A DNA stretch of 64,000 nt from an uncultured Bacilli bacterium (GCA_934130105.1 CAKOXL010000001.1:1-64000); one strand, 5' to 3'; counted from the stretch's first letter, positions 52,044-61,059 are shown. Numbers and translations: made by a program. The notes: generated by a model not told the origin, from the letters alone.

Positions 52044-53309
52044 ATGTCAATAGTAGATATTATTAATAAAAAAAGACTTGGTAATTCACTGTCTAAAAGT
52101 GAGTTAGAAGATGCTTTTTTAGGTTACTATCATGGTGATGTGACTGATTATCAAATGAGCAGTTTATTAATGGCAATCTGTTTAAAAGGAATGAATGATG
52201 AAGAAATAATAGATCTTACAGATATCTTTATTCATAGTGGTGATATCTTAGATTTAAGTTGTGTAGATGGTATTACAGTTGACAAACATTCAACAGGTGG
52301 CGTAGGCGATAAAACGACACTAGTTGTAGCATCGATTGTGTCATCTTTAGGAATTAAATTTCCTAAAATGAGTGGTAGAGGGCTAGGACATACTGGTGGT
52401 ACAATCGATAAATTAGAAAGCATCCCAGGATTTCGTGTTAATCTAACAGAAGAAGAATTTATAAAACAGTTAAATGAAGTAGGTGCTGCCATAATTAGTC
52501 AAACTAAGAATCTTGCTCCACTTGATAAAAAAGTATATGCACTACGTGATGTAACAGGTACAGTTGAATCAATCCCATTAATTGCAACCAGCATTATGAG
52601 TAAAAAGATAGCTAGTGGTGCAGATAAGATCATGATTGATGTCAAAGTTGGAACTGGTGCCTTATTAAAAACTAAAGATGATGCGATAGAAATATCTAGA
52701 ATTATGAAACTAATTGGTAGCCATTATGGTAAGGAAGTAGAGACAATGATTACTTATATGGATATTCCATTAGGTACATCAATTGGAAATGCTTTAGAAA
52801 TATTAGAAGTAGTCAAAATATTATGTAATGAGGAAAATAATTATTTAGTAGCACTTTGTAAAGCTTTATCTAGTAAATTAGTTCAACTAGCACTAGGCAA
52901 AACTATTAATCAAGCAAATGATATGGTTGAGGATAGTCTAAAAACAGGAAAAGCCTATGCTAAATTCTTAGAAATAGTAAAAGCCCAAGGTGGAGATTTA
53001 AGTGGTTTAAGAGTAAGTAAAAACACACAAGACATTCATTCAACAAAAAGTGGCCATGTAATAGATATGGATGCATACCGTTTTGGAAAATTATCACTTG
53101 ATTTAGGTGGTGGACGAAAAACAAAAGAAGATAAAATTGATTCTAGTGTAGGAATCGTCCTTAAAAAGAAAATTGGTGATGATGTTCAAATTGGTGATGT
53201 ATTATGTACACTCTACTTAAAAGAAGGTAGTGATAAAATACAAGAAGACTTAACTGACTATTATACCTTTACTACTGGTGAAGAAGAAACAAAAATAGAA
53301 GTATTATAG
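52044..53309 (+). CDS. pdp: Pyrimidine-nucleoside phosphorylase
   Basis: 421 residues from ATG 52044 (GAGGGAG). Splits uridine and thymidine with phosphate in nucleoside salvage. 'VDKHSTGGVGDKTTLVVA' is the phosphate-binding signature of the thymidine/pyrimidine phosphorylase family, with 'KMSGRGLGHTGGTIDKLES' following, 'YALRDVTGTVESIPLI' and the C-terminal 'DLGGGRKTKEDKIDSSVGIV'. No other nucleoside genes are next to it. Confidence 0.95.
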   Translation: MSIVDIINKKRLGNSLSKSELEDAFLGYYHGDVTDYQMSSLLMAICLKGMNDEEIIDLTDIFIHSGDILDLSCVDGITVDKHSTGGVGDKTTLVVASIVSSLGIKFPKMSGRGLGHTGGTIDKLESIPGFRVNLTEEEFIKQLNEVGAAIISQTKNLAPLDKKVYALRDVTGTVESIPLIATSIMSKKIASGADKIMIDVKVGTGALLKTKDDAIEISRIMKLIGSHYGKEVETMITYMDIPLGTSIGNALEILEVVKILCNEENNYLVALCKALSSKLVQLALGKTINQANDMVEDSLKTGKAYAKFLEIVKAQGGDLSGLRVSKNTQDIHSTKSGHVIDMDAYRFGKLSLDLGGGRKTKEDKIDSSVGIVLKKKIGDDVQIGDVLCTLYLKEGSDKIQEDLTDYYTFTTGEEETKIEVL

Positions 53310-53318
53310 GAGGCAATA

Positions 53319-53414
53319 TGTTATATTTAATAGTTTTATTTATTTTGTTATTTAATTATGCTGTTTTTAAAATTTCATCAAAATGCTCAAGATGGGAAGA
53401 AAGTTATATTATAA
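53319..53414 (+). CDS. Possible small membrane peptide
   Basis: ATG nine bases behind TAGGAGGC, the kind of ribosome site used by real genes here. It reads 'MLYLIVLLFCYLIMLFLKFH' and ends after 31 residues. The overlapping frame continues as a charged tail to 53440, so either a frameshift or a very short peptide is present. Confidence 0.3.
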
Positions 53415-53458
53415 AAGAAGAAAATGAAAAACAAGATTAGTTTTAGTGGTGAAAATTT

Positions 53459-53944
53459 ATGAAGATTTCTATTGGCAATTTATGTATTAGTGATTATAGT
53501 GCGTCTGATTTAAACAAGGTTAGATTTGCAAGACAATTAGCTAATGATTTATCTATTAATAAATTTGTATCATCTTGTATAGATGAGTTTTTAGAAGATT
53601 CAGAAAACGATTCTAAATTATATGTTGGTCCAGCCTATATAGTTGAAGATAATGATACTCCAGTTGGTTTTATAAGAATGAATTCATTAAGTAGTGGCAA
53701 ATTAGATTTACACTATGGTGTTCATCCAGAATATAGAAATAAAGGATATGGAACAAAAATACTAATTCAGATGTCATCATATATCTTTAAAACAATGTCA
53801 CATGTAGAAAAGATACAGTTATATATTGCTAATATTAATTACGGAAGTATAAATTGTGCCAAAAAAGCAGGTTTTCATCGTGAAGATATAATAGTAACAC
53901 CAAAATATGTAATGGATGTTTATGAAAAAGAAAGAAAACTTTAA
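53459..53944 (+). CDS. GNAT-family N-acetyltransferase
   Basis: 161 residues. Acetyl-CoA-binding motif in 'LHYGVHPEYRNKGYGTKILI' (R-X-X-G-X-G) and the late 'CAKKAGFHREDIIVTPKYVM'. Start ATG behind AGTGGTG. Substrate not evident; the gene is near an SDR gene but separated by 32 bases with its own ribosome site. Confidence 0.8.
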   Translation: MKISIGNLCISDYSASDLNKVRFARQLANDLSINKFVSSCIDEFLEDSENDSKLYVGPAYIVEDNDTPVGFIRMNSLSSGKLDLHYGVHPEYRNKGYGTKILIQMSSYIFKTMSHVEKIQLYIANINYGSINCAKKAGFHREDIIVTPKYVMDVYEKERKL

Positions 53945-53976
53945 ACTATTTTAAAAGATTTTTAGAGGTGGTTAGT

Positions 53977-54774
53977 ATGGAAAAATTAGATAAAAAAGTA
54001 GCAATTATTACAGGTGGTGCAATGGGAAATGGCAAAGGTATTGCCAAAGTATTTCTTAAATATGGTGCATCAGTAATTATTTTTGATTATGCAGAGAAAA
54101 TAAAAGAAACTTTAAGCGAATTAAGAGAAGAGTTTCCAAATTCAACAATTTCAGGCTATCAAGTTGATATCAGAAACGAAAAACTAGTAAATGCCTGTGT
54201 TGACGATGTATTTAAAAAACATAATCATATTGATATTTTAGTAAACAATGCTGGCGTATGCAGATTAGATACATTTGAAAATATGTCTTTAGAATTAAGA
54301 GATTTTCATTTTGATATTAATATTAAAGGAACTTGGAATGTAACTAAAGCAGTAATACCTTATATGAAGAAAAATCAAGAGTCTAGTATTGTAAATTTAT
54401 CAAGTGTAACAGGACCAGTAGTAGCCGATAGCGGTGAAGTTGCTTATGCAACTACTAAGGCAGCACTTTTAGGTTTTACTAAGTCTCTTGCTATGGAACT
54501 TGTTTCAAATAATATTAGAGTAAATGCCATTATGCCTGGTTATATTATGACACCAATGGTAGAAGGAATGAGTAAAGAAACAAATCCTACTAATCCAGAA
54601 GAAGTTGTTAAGAATATCGCTCTTGGTATCCCAATGAAAAGACTTGGAACAATTGAAGAATTAGGAGAGTTAGCTGCTTTTTTAGCAAGCAAAGAATCAT
54701 CTTATATAACGGGGCAAGGAATTATTATTGATGGAGGTTCTACATTACCAGAAACTATGGTTATGGGTGTGTAA
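53977..54774 (+). CDS. Short-chain dehydrogenase/reductase
   Basis: 265 residues from ATG 53977 (AGAGGTGG upstream). Rossmann motif 'ITGGAMGNGKGIAKVFLKYG', 'NNAGVC', catalytic Ser in 'NLSSVTGPV', 'YATTK' (Tyr-X3-Lys) and 'PGYIMTPMVEG'. An acidic residue at the end of the second strand ('IIFDYAEK') indicates NAD(H) preference. Resembles UcpA/acetoin-reductase type enzymes; the substrate is unclear. Confidence 0.85.
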   Translation: MEKLDKKVAIITGGAMGNGKGIAKVFLKYGASVIIFDYAEKIKETLSELREEFPNSTISGYQVDIRNEKLVNACVDDVFKKHNHIDILVNNAGVCRLDTFENMSLELRDFHFDINIKGTWNVTKAVIPYMKKNQESSIVNLSSVTGPVVADSGEVAYATTKAALLGFTKSLAMELVSNNIRVNAIMPGYIMTPMVEGMSKETNPTNPEEVVKNIALGIPMKRLGTIEELGELAAFLASKESSYITGQGIIIDGGSTLPETMVMGV

Positions 54775-54946
54775 TTTACGTATAACATCAGTAATAAGAA
54801 AATAGAAATAACTTATGATAAGATTGTAATTAATTTAGTAAATATTAAAAAACATAATAGAGAGATACTTTAGTATTTTCTCTTTTTTCAAAACAAATCA
54901 TATAATAAAAATTTTTATCTATTCCATAAGTATAAAAACATCAGTG

Positions 54947-54974
54947 TTTACTAAATGATAATTTATAGTATAAT
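54947..54974 (+). promoter_or_regulatory. Promoter of cas9
   Basis: TTTACT (54947-54952) and TATAAT (54969-54974) with a 16-base spacer; transcription would start near 54981, just before the hairpin in the leader. The region 54775-54946 is AT-rich without genes. Confidence 0.55.
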
Positions 54975-54983
54975 AAAATTATA

Positions 54984-55029
54984 AGGCGCTAGTACAGGTC
55001 TATTTAGTAGGCAGTACTACGCTTTTTTT
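54984..55029 (+). promoter_or_regulatory. Terminator-like hairpin in the cas9 leader
   Basis: GCG.TAGTAC and GTACTA.CGC pair around a loop with an inner CTA/TAG pairing, followed at once by seven Ts and then the GGAGG of cas9. It has the form of an intrinsic terminator placed between promoter and gene, hence a possible attenuator. Confidence 0.6.
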
Positions 55030-55039
55030 GGAGGTAAAA

Positions 55040-58000
55040 GTGAATAAAGATTATATTATCGGACTTGATTTAGGAATTAATAATGTTGGGTGGTCTATTA
55101 TTGATAATAGTACTAAAAAGATTGAAAAATGTGGAGTAAGATTATTCCCAGCAAGTAATGATGCTAGTGAAAGAAGAAGTATTCGAAATGGAAGAAGAAG
55201 ATTAAAAAGAAAAGATAATCGCATTCAAGATGTTTTAAAATTATTTCAAAAGATTCATTTTCCTAATAGCCAAACAATTGATACTAAATTAATAGAAAAA
55301 AGATATTTAGGAATTCATGAAAAAATAGAAAAACAAGATATTGTTAATATTTTATGTTATTTAGTTAGTCACCGTGGTTACATTCCATTTAACGATGAAG
55401 AGGTTAACTTCGTTTCTTTAGACGGAAAATTACCATGTGAATATTATTATGATTTATACCAAAAAACTGGAAAATATAGGGCTTTAAATTGTACGGTAAA
55501 AAATAAAGATTTAGAAAAAGAAATTGAAACTTTATTAGAAAAACAGAGTATATATTATCCAGAGTTAAAAGATATTCATAAAGAAATATTAATAATTTTT
55601 AATAGAAAAAGAAAGTTTTGGGAAGGACCAGGTTCAATACAACAATTAACTCCATACGGAAGATTTCAAACATCAGAGCAAGTAGAAGAATATTTACACA
55701 ATAAGGAAAAAAATCCTAACTATGAGAAGTACTTATTTGAAGATTTGATTGGAAAATGTAAGATAGCTATTTTAGAAAAATGTGCACCTAAAGCTAATTT
55801 TTATGCTGAACAATTTGATCTCTTAAACGATTTTATTAATGTGTCTATTTCAAAACCTGAAAAATTAATTTCTCAAGATAGTGTTTACTTAGATATAGAT
55901 ACTAAAAAATATAAATTTACTCAAGATAGTTTGAATATGATTTTTGAATATTGTATTTCCAATTCAAAAGTAGTTGTAAAGAATATGTTAAAGAAGTTGT
56001 TTGGCCTTAATATAGAAGATATTGATAATTACCGTGTAAATAAAAAAGGTGAACCAGAATTTTCTACTATGAAATCTTATCGTATTATTTTAAAAACATT
56101 AGAAGATAATAATCTTGGAACAGAATGGCTAGAAAACATAGAGGAATATAATAGAATTATTTATTATTTAACAGTAGCACCAGGTATTGTAGAAATTACT
56201 AAAATGATCGATTTTGATGATAAAATTGAGTACTGTTTTTCTGAACAAGAAAAAGAATGTTTAAAACAAATCCATGATAAACTAAGTAAAGACGGAATTC
56301 TTAACTATCATTCTCTATCAGAGAAAGCTTTAAAAAGAGCTATTCATGATATGCTAAGTTATCAAATGAATTTTATGCAAGTTCGTAAAAAATTTGATTA
56401 CGACAAAGAAGCTAGAGAATATTTTTCTAAAAACTATTCAGATAGTCGTGAAGGTATGCCTCATATAAATAGTAAATTTGTTGAGGAATTAATTGCTTCT
56501 CCTCAAGTGAAAAAGACATTAAGACAAGCAATTAAAGTTATTAATGCTATTATTGATGAAAAAAAAGAATTACCGAAAGTAATAGTAATAGAATCTACAA
56601 AAGAAATGAATGGTAAAGAGAAAAAAGCTGAATTAAATCGTATGCAACAAAAGCAAGAGAAATTACGAACAGAAGCTAAACAAGAAATCAGTTATTTATA
56701 TGGTGATGAAAATGTAACTGAAGTAAATATCGAAAAAGTTATGCTATTTCATGAAATTAATGGACAATGTCCATACTGTAATCACCCAATTCAATTAGAT
56801 GATGTTATGAATAATCGTATAGAAATTGAACATATTTTACCTAGAAGTAAAAGCTTTGATAATTCTTACAATAATAAAACTTTAGCTTGTTCTAATTGTA
56901 ATAAGGAAAAAAATAATAGAACACCATATCAGTATTTAATGCCATTAGGTAATTATGACTCTTATAAAAAAAGAATTCAATCTTTACAAAAAATTTCAGA
57001 TTTTAAAAGGGAAAACTTTTTATTTGAAGGAGATATTGATAAATATAAAACTAGATTTTTTAATCGTAATTTAAGAGATACAGCTTATGCTACTAGTGCC
57101 TTAGTAGAACAAATTCAACTATTTAATAACTATTTGAAACTAAATTATAATAATACACAAGTATTAACATTATCAACTCCAGGCCAATTAACCAGTAATA
57201 TAAGAAAGCAACAAAATCTAGAAAAAGATAGAGATGACGGTAAATATCATCATGCAGTAGATGCTAGTATCATTGCTCTTATTGCAACTACACAATTAGG
57301 AAAAATATTAATTGATTCTCAGAATAATCCTAAATTTTGGAAACTTTATAAAAATGTTTTTTCTGGTATTGAAAATTATCTTTATCATTTTAATTTAGCT
57401 AATTATAAGGAACAACTAAAAGAAATTGATAGTGATGAAAAAATAAAAATATCTTCTCAGATTCAAAAAAATCCTCAAAAGAAATTAGCAAATGCGAATA
57501 TCTACAAAGTATTTAAGAAAGAAGATAAATATTATCGTATTGACCAAATTGATAATATTTATAAAGCTGACTTTTCTAGAAACGATACTATAAAACAATT
57601 TGATAAGTTATTTGATGAAAATGATTCTAATATAACATTATTATGTCAAGATAATGACATTGATTTATTCAACTATTTAAAAGAAATTTACCAAACTAGA
57701 ATAGCCAAAGAAAATCCTTTTGTTTCATACTGTAGAGAATACCATAACTTAGATTCTGATAAAGACTTTGATTATTTAAAACATGGTATTCATGTACCAA
57801 GTAAGAAAGGTAACAGTCCAGTAATAGTAAAACTTCGTTATTATACTGCTATCACAACACCATACTTAATTCAAAAAGAGAATATTAATAAAAAAGAAAG
57901 TACACTACTAGCATATGATTCTTTAGCCCAATATTGTACTCAAGTATTTATGGATTTAGAGAAAAATAAGTTTGTTTTTTTACCTATTTTTTGTATATCT

Positions 58001-58318
58001 GTTGATTTAAAAAGTGGTAAATTAAAAGAAAATGACTCTTTTTATAAAACATTATATGAAAAGTATATTCAAAATAAAAAAGTTAAGTATGTGGCAAGTT
58101 TATATAATGGTAATTATTTAGAAATTGAAAAGAAAAATGGTACTATTGTGAAAGGAGAATATCAAGGATTTCATAAAACAAATAATAAAATAGTTTTAAA
58201 AAATGATGTCTATTTTACTACTAATGATTTATCTCTTTCTATTTTTGATATTGATGTACTAGGAAATAAGAAAAAAAGATTGACTTTTAGTGTTAAGGAT
58301 TGTATATTAAAGAAGTAG
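55040..58318 (+). CDS. cas9: CRISPR-associated endonuclease Cas9 (compact, 1092 residues)
   Basis: RNA-guided double-strand nuclease. GTG start at 55040, ten bases behind GGAGG; the in-frame TTG at 55028 overlaps that site. Nuclease residues are all present: RuvC-I Asp10 ('YIIGLDLGINNVGWS'), RuvC-II Glu518 ('KVIVIESTKEMNG'), HNH His598 ('IEIEHILPRSKSFDNSYNNK') and RuvC-III His738/Asp741 ('YHHAVDASIIAL'). The Arg-rich bridge helix is 'ERRSIRNGRRRLKRKD'. Two CxxC pairs around the HNH domain ('CPYCNH', 'CSNCNK') form a zinc site as in many compact Cas9s. No frameshift or stop. The tracrRNA promoter lies in its last 40 bases. Confidence 0.95.
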   Translation: MNKDYIIGLDLGINNVGWSIIDNSTKKIEKCGVRLFPASNDASERRSIRNGRRRLKRKDNRIQDVLKLFQKIHFPNSQTIDTKLIEKRYLGIHEKIEKQDIVNILCYLVSHRGYIPFNDEEVNFVSLDGKLPCEYYYDLYQKTGKYRALNCTVKNKDLEKEIETLLEKQSIYYPELKDIHKEILIIFNRKRKFWEGPGSIQQLTPYGRFQTSEQVEEYLHNKEKNPNYEKYLFEDLIGKCKIAILEKCAPKANFYAEQFDLLNDFINVSISKPEKLISQDSVYLDIDTKKYKFTQDSLNMIFEYCISNSKVVVKNMLKKLFGLNIEDIDNYRVNKKGEPEFSTMKSYRIILKTLEDNNLGTEWLENIEEYNRIIYYLTVAPGIVEITKMIDFDDKIEYCFSEQEKECLKQIHDKLSKDGILNYHSLSEKALKRAIHDMLSYQMNFMQVRKKFDYDKEAREYFSKNYSDSREGMPHINSKFVEELIASPQVKKTLRQAIKVINAIIDEKKELPKVIVIESTKEMNGKEKKAELNRMQQKQEKLRTEAKQEISYLYGDENVTEVNIEKVMLFHEINGQCPYCNHPIQLDDVMNNRIEIEHILPRSKSFDNSYNNKTLACSNCNKEKNNRTPYQYLMPLGNYDSYKKRIQSLQKISDFKRENFLFEGDIDKYKTRFFNRNLRDTAYATSALVEQIQLFNNYLKLNYNNTQVLTLSTPGQLTSNIRKQQNLEKDRDDGKYHHAVDASIIALIATTQLGKILIDSQNNPKFWKLYKNVFSGIENYLYHFNLANYKEQLKEIDSDEKIKISSQIQKNPQKKLANANIYKVFKKEDKYYRIDQIDNIYKADFSRNDTIKQFDKLFDENDSNITLLCQDNDIDLFNYLKEIYQTRIAKENPFVSYCREYHNLDSDKDFDYLKHGIHVPSKKGNSPVIVKLRYYTAITTPYLIQKENINKKESTLLAYDSLAQYCTQVFMDLEKNKFVFLPIFCISVDLKSGKLKENDSFYKTLYEKYIQNKKVKYVASLYNGNYLEIEKKNGTIVKGEYQGFHKTNNKIVLKNDVYFTTNDLSLSIFDIDVLGNKKKRLTFSVKDCILKK
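58280..58308 (+). promoter_or_regulatory. tracrRNA promoter inside the end of cas9
   Basis: TTGACT (58280-58285) and TATATT (58303-58308) with a 17-base spacer, the best match to a sigma-A promoter in this locus. Transcription would start at about 58315-58317, at the cas9 stop codon and the beginning of the anti-repeat. Confidence 0.65.
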
Positions 58319-58408
58319 TGTTTTACACTACTCAAATTATACAGGGTTTCCTATTATAACTCTTTAATGAGGAACCCATGGAGAAGCTTAACCGGCTTCT
58401 CTTTTTTT
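58316..58408 (+). ncRNA. tracrRNA
   Basis: Bases 58320-58344 (GTTTTACACTACTCAAATTA and the next five) are the reverse complement of the CRISPR repeat with one mismatch over 25 bases, so they form the anti-repeat. A first hairpin follows (GGGTTTCCT 58344-58352 with AGGAACCC 58370-58377) and a second, GAGAAGC / GCTTCTC (58381-58401), ends in seven Ts as terminator. The transcript would be about 93 bases, on the same strand as the cas genes. Its place between cas9 and cas1 differs from the common position upstream of cas9 in type II-A loci. Confidence 0.9.
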
Positions 58409-58418
58409 ATTATAATTT

Positions 58419-59316
58419 ATGGCTTTTAGAAATATTTTAATAGAAAAAGCAGTAAAAGTTAGTTTAGATTTAAATAATATTGTTGTTCGTTTTGAAGAAG
58501 AGGATTATTGGATTTCATTAGATGAAATTAGTACCTTGATTATTGATGATCCAAGATGTAATGTTTCGCTTCGATTATTAATGGAATTATGTAAAAAGGG
58601 TATTAGTGTAATTTTTACTGATGAGTCACATATGCCAGTTGGTACTTTAACTACTTTATATAATCATAGTAGAGCAGTGAAAAAGATAGAAAAACAAATC
58701 ACTTGGAGTAAAGAAGAAAAAGAATTCCTATGGACAAAGATAGTAGAAAAAAAGATTAATTCTCAAATAGATACTTTAAAATTATTGAATAAAATGGATA
58801 AAGTAGAAGTATTAGAAAATTTATTATCAACAATGTCAAGTGGTGATTCTACTAATCGAGAAGGTATTGCTAGTAGAACATATTTTAAAGCTTTATTTGG
58901 TAGTCAATTCAAAAGATTTAATGAAGATATTATTAACTTTTCATTAAATTATACTTATCAACTAATTCGCTCTAAATTAAGTCAAGAGATTGTAGTTAGT
59001 GGTTATCTTCCATCACTAGGAATTTGTCATAAAAGTGAATATAACTTTTTTAAACTTAGCTGATGATTTTATTGAACCTTTTAGGCCTATAGTAGATTAT
59101 TTTGTGTATGATATTTTACTAAAATCAGAAAGTGATTATTTAACGCCAAACATTAAAAGACAATTAGTAAACATTTTAAATCAAAAGATTGTGTATGAAA
59201 ATTATGAATATAAAATTCATATCGTAATTCAATTTTATGTGCAAAATTTATTAAATTTCTTAGAAACTGGTGATATACAAAAAATAAAATTTCCGTCATT
59301 AATATGGATTATATAA
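58419..59316 (+). pseudogene. cas1: cas1, frameshifted
   Basis: Integrase subunit of spacer acquisition. Frame 1 codes 214 residues ('MAFRNILIEKAVKVSLDLNN', 'VIFTDESHMPVGTL', 'ASRTYFKALFGSQFKR', 'SGYLPSLGICHKSEYNFF') and hits TGA at 59061. The proper continuation ('NLADDFIEPFRPIVDYFVYD' onward) is in another frame to 59316. The break is at the T6-A3 run 59046-59054; one extra base explains it. Together about 298 residues, the usual length. The lost part holds the conserved 'LADDFIEPFRP' metal ligands, so the short product should be inactive. No ribosome site is visible before the ATG. Confidence 0.9.
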
Positions 59317-59654
59317 ATTATTATAAACAAATGCGAATAATTCTAATTTATGATTTACCAGTAGTCCAAGAAGAAGATAGAAAAATATATTTGAGATTTC
59401 ATAAAAGTTTAATAACTTTCGGCTTTTATATGCTTCAATTTTCTGTATATACTAAAGTAATTCAAAATGATTCATCATTTAAACAGTTAGCTAATAAATT
59501 AAATAGAATAATTCCTAACAAATGAAATGTTATACTTTTAAAAGTTACAGAGAAACAATATCAAGATATGATTTATTTAACAGGGGAAAAGAATAAATTT
59601 GATATGTTAGTAGGTGGAAAAGAATTGGTAGTATTTGGTGAAATTGATGATTAA
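59304..59654 (+). pseudogene. cas2: cas2, interrupted by in-frame TGA
   Basis: Starts within the end of cas1. 'MRIILIYDLPVVQEEDRKIY', 'FGFYMLQFSVYTKV' and 'NKLNRIIPNK' are followed by TGA at 59523-59525 (codon 74), and the same frame goes on with 'NVILLKVTEKQYQDMIYLTG' to TAA at 59654. In type II-A Cas2 the affected codon is normally Gly ('PKKGNI'), so GGA to TGA is the likely change. The 116-residue protein is thereby cut to 73. Confidence 0.9.
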
Positions 59655-60537
59655 GTTAAAAATAAGAAATGAATATGATGAATTATTTTTAAGAATTAGA
59701 AAAGATAACCATATATTAGTAGAAAATGAATTAGGGTATAGAAATTTATACTTAAAATTTTACCAATTGATAAAAGAAAAATAAGATAATTTAATCGGAT
59801 TTTTAGATGATAAATTAATCACGGGTAAGGATTTTATTTTAATAGACTTAATGGATTTAGAAGAGTTATTAGTTATGACACAATACAAAAAAGGAAGCTT
59901 ATTATTTGATTATGTTAACAGAAAATTATTAGAAAAAGTAGTAGAAATTGATAATGATTTTTATAATAAAGTATCTATTTTAGTGGAAGATGTTTTTGAT
60001 AGTTTAGGTGTTAGTTATCAATTAGAAGATAATAATCTCAAATTAATTCAATCTTTGTTACAAGTTTATATAGATTTTAAGGATATTACTTCACTTTTAC
60101 AAATTATAAATAAATTGTTATTAAAAGTATTAAGTAGTAGTGACAATAGTAAAAAGTATATTATTTTTTATAATTCTGGCATATTAAATATCGATTTTTC
60201 TAACTATGAATGCTGTTATAGTTTTGATGTTAATAAAAATTTAAATATATCTAAGTATAATTTATTGTCTACTAATTGGGTGTTGGAGTTCTATTTAGAT
60301 GTTGTACAACAGCAGGTTAAGTTATTATGGCCTATACACTATACAAGTGAAATAATATATTTTTATTTAGCAAGATATTTTAAGTACTATCTTGGATTTG
60401 AAAAACTGGAATTAACTGAGCAAAATGAAATTATTATGGCAAGTATTATTAAAAAATTATTTGGTTTTAATCAAATGGTTATTTATGATTTTTCTTTAAT
60501 TGAACATAACATTAAATCTTTTCTAACTGATTTATAA
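59647..60537 (+). pseudogene. csn2: csn2, interrupted by in-frame TAA
   Basis: Csn2 forms DNA-end-binding rings used in type II-A spacer acquisition. The true start is the ATG at 59647, overlapping the end of cas2 ('MIKLKIRNEYDELFLRIRKD'). A TAA at 59782-59784 (codon 46) stops it; the frame then runs on without break to 60537 ('DNLIGFLDDKLITGKDFILI', 'LEELLVMTQYKKGSLLFDYV'). Full length would be 296 residues. The ATG at 59851 has no ribosome site, so a separate 228-residue protein is unlikely. The presence of csn2 marks the locus as type II-A. Confidence 0.82.
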
Positions 60538-60561
60538 TTAGTTATGATATAATATCTATAG

Positions 60562-61059
60562 GTTTTAGGATCCTGTATAATTTGAGTAATGTAAAACCTT
60601 ATTTATTTTTTGTAAAAACGAAATTAAGTTTTAGGATCCTGTATAATTTGAGTAATGTAAAACAAAAATAAGTGATTTTCCAATAGGTGCTAAGTTTTAG
60701 GATCCTGTATAATTTGAGTAATGTAAAACTGTTTCAGTTGTATCGTAATATGTTACTTCGTTTTAGGATCCTGTATAATTTGAGTAATGTAAAACGCTTA
60801 CCTTTTCATATTAGTATGAAATACTGTTTTAGGATCCTGTATAATTTGAGTAATGTAAAACATGATTTGTTGCCTATGGCGATAACATACGGTTTTAGGA
60901 TCTTGTATAATTTGAGTAATGTAAAACGGAAGAAAATATATTAAAAGAAGTATTGAAGTTTTAGGATCCTGTATAATTTGAGTAATGTAAAACTGATTTT
61001 ATTGAAGATTGAAACTAAGACAGGTTTTAGGATCCTGTATAATTTGAGTAATGTAAAAC
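60562..61059 (+). CRISPR. CRISPR array: 8 repeats of 36 bases, 7 spacers of 30 bases
   Basis: Repeats begin at 60562, 60628, 60694, 60760, 60826, 60892, 60958 and 61024; each starts GTTTTAGGATCC and ends GTAATGTAAAAC. All spacers are exactly 30 bases. The repeat at 60892 has one change (TCTTG for TCCTG); the last repeat is intact. Repeats run in the direction of the cas genes and pair with the tracrRNA anti-repeat. Only 24 bases separate csn2 from the first repeat, so the leader and promoter must lie at or in the csn2 end. Confidence 0.98.

Noticed and set aside
54984..55029. Hairpin before cas9 as tracrRNA
   Set aside because: It has no complementarity to the repeat; the anti-repeat is at 58320-58344.
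59523..59525. TGA in cas2 as recoded Gly or Trp (alternative genetic code)
   Set aside because: TGA serves as the ordinary stop in many intact genes here (tsaE, tsaB, recU, the sigma factor), and the csn2 lesion is TAA and the cas1 lesion a frameshift.
59851..60537. Independent 228-residue gene
   Set aside because: The frame is the continuation of csn2 from 59647 across one TAA; no ribosome site precedes 59851.
60687..60944. 85-codon open frame across the CRISPR array
   Set aside because: It is the repeat read as protein (the same 'FRILYNLSNVK' every 66 bases) and has no ribosome site.
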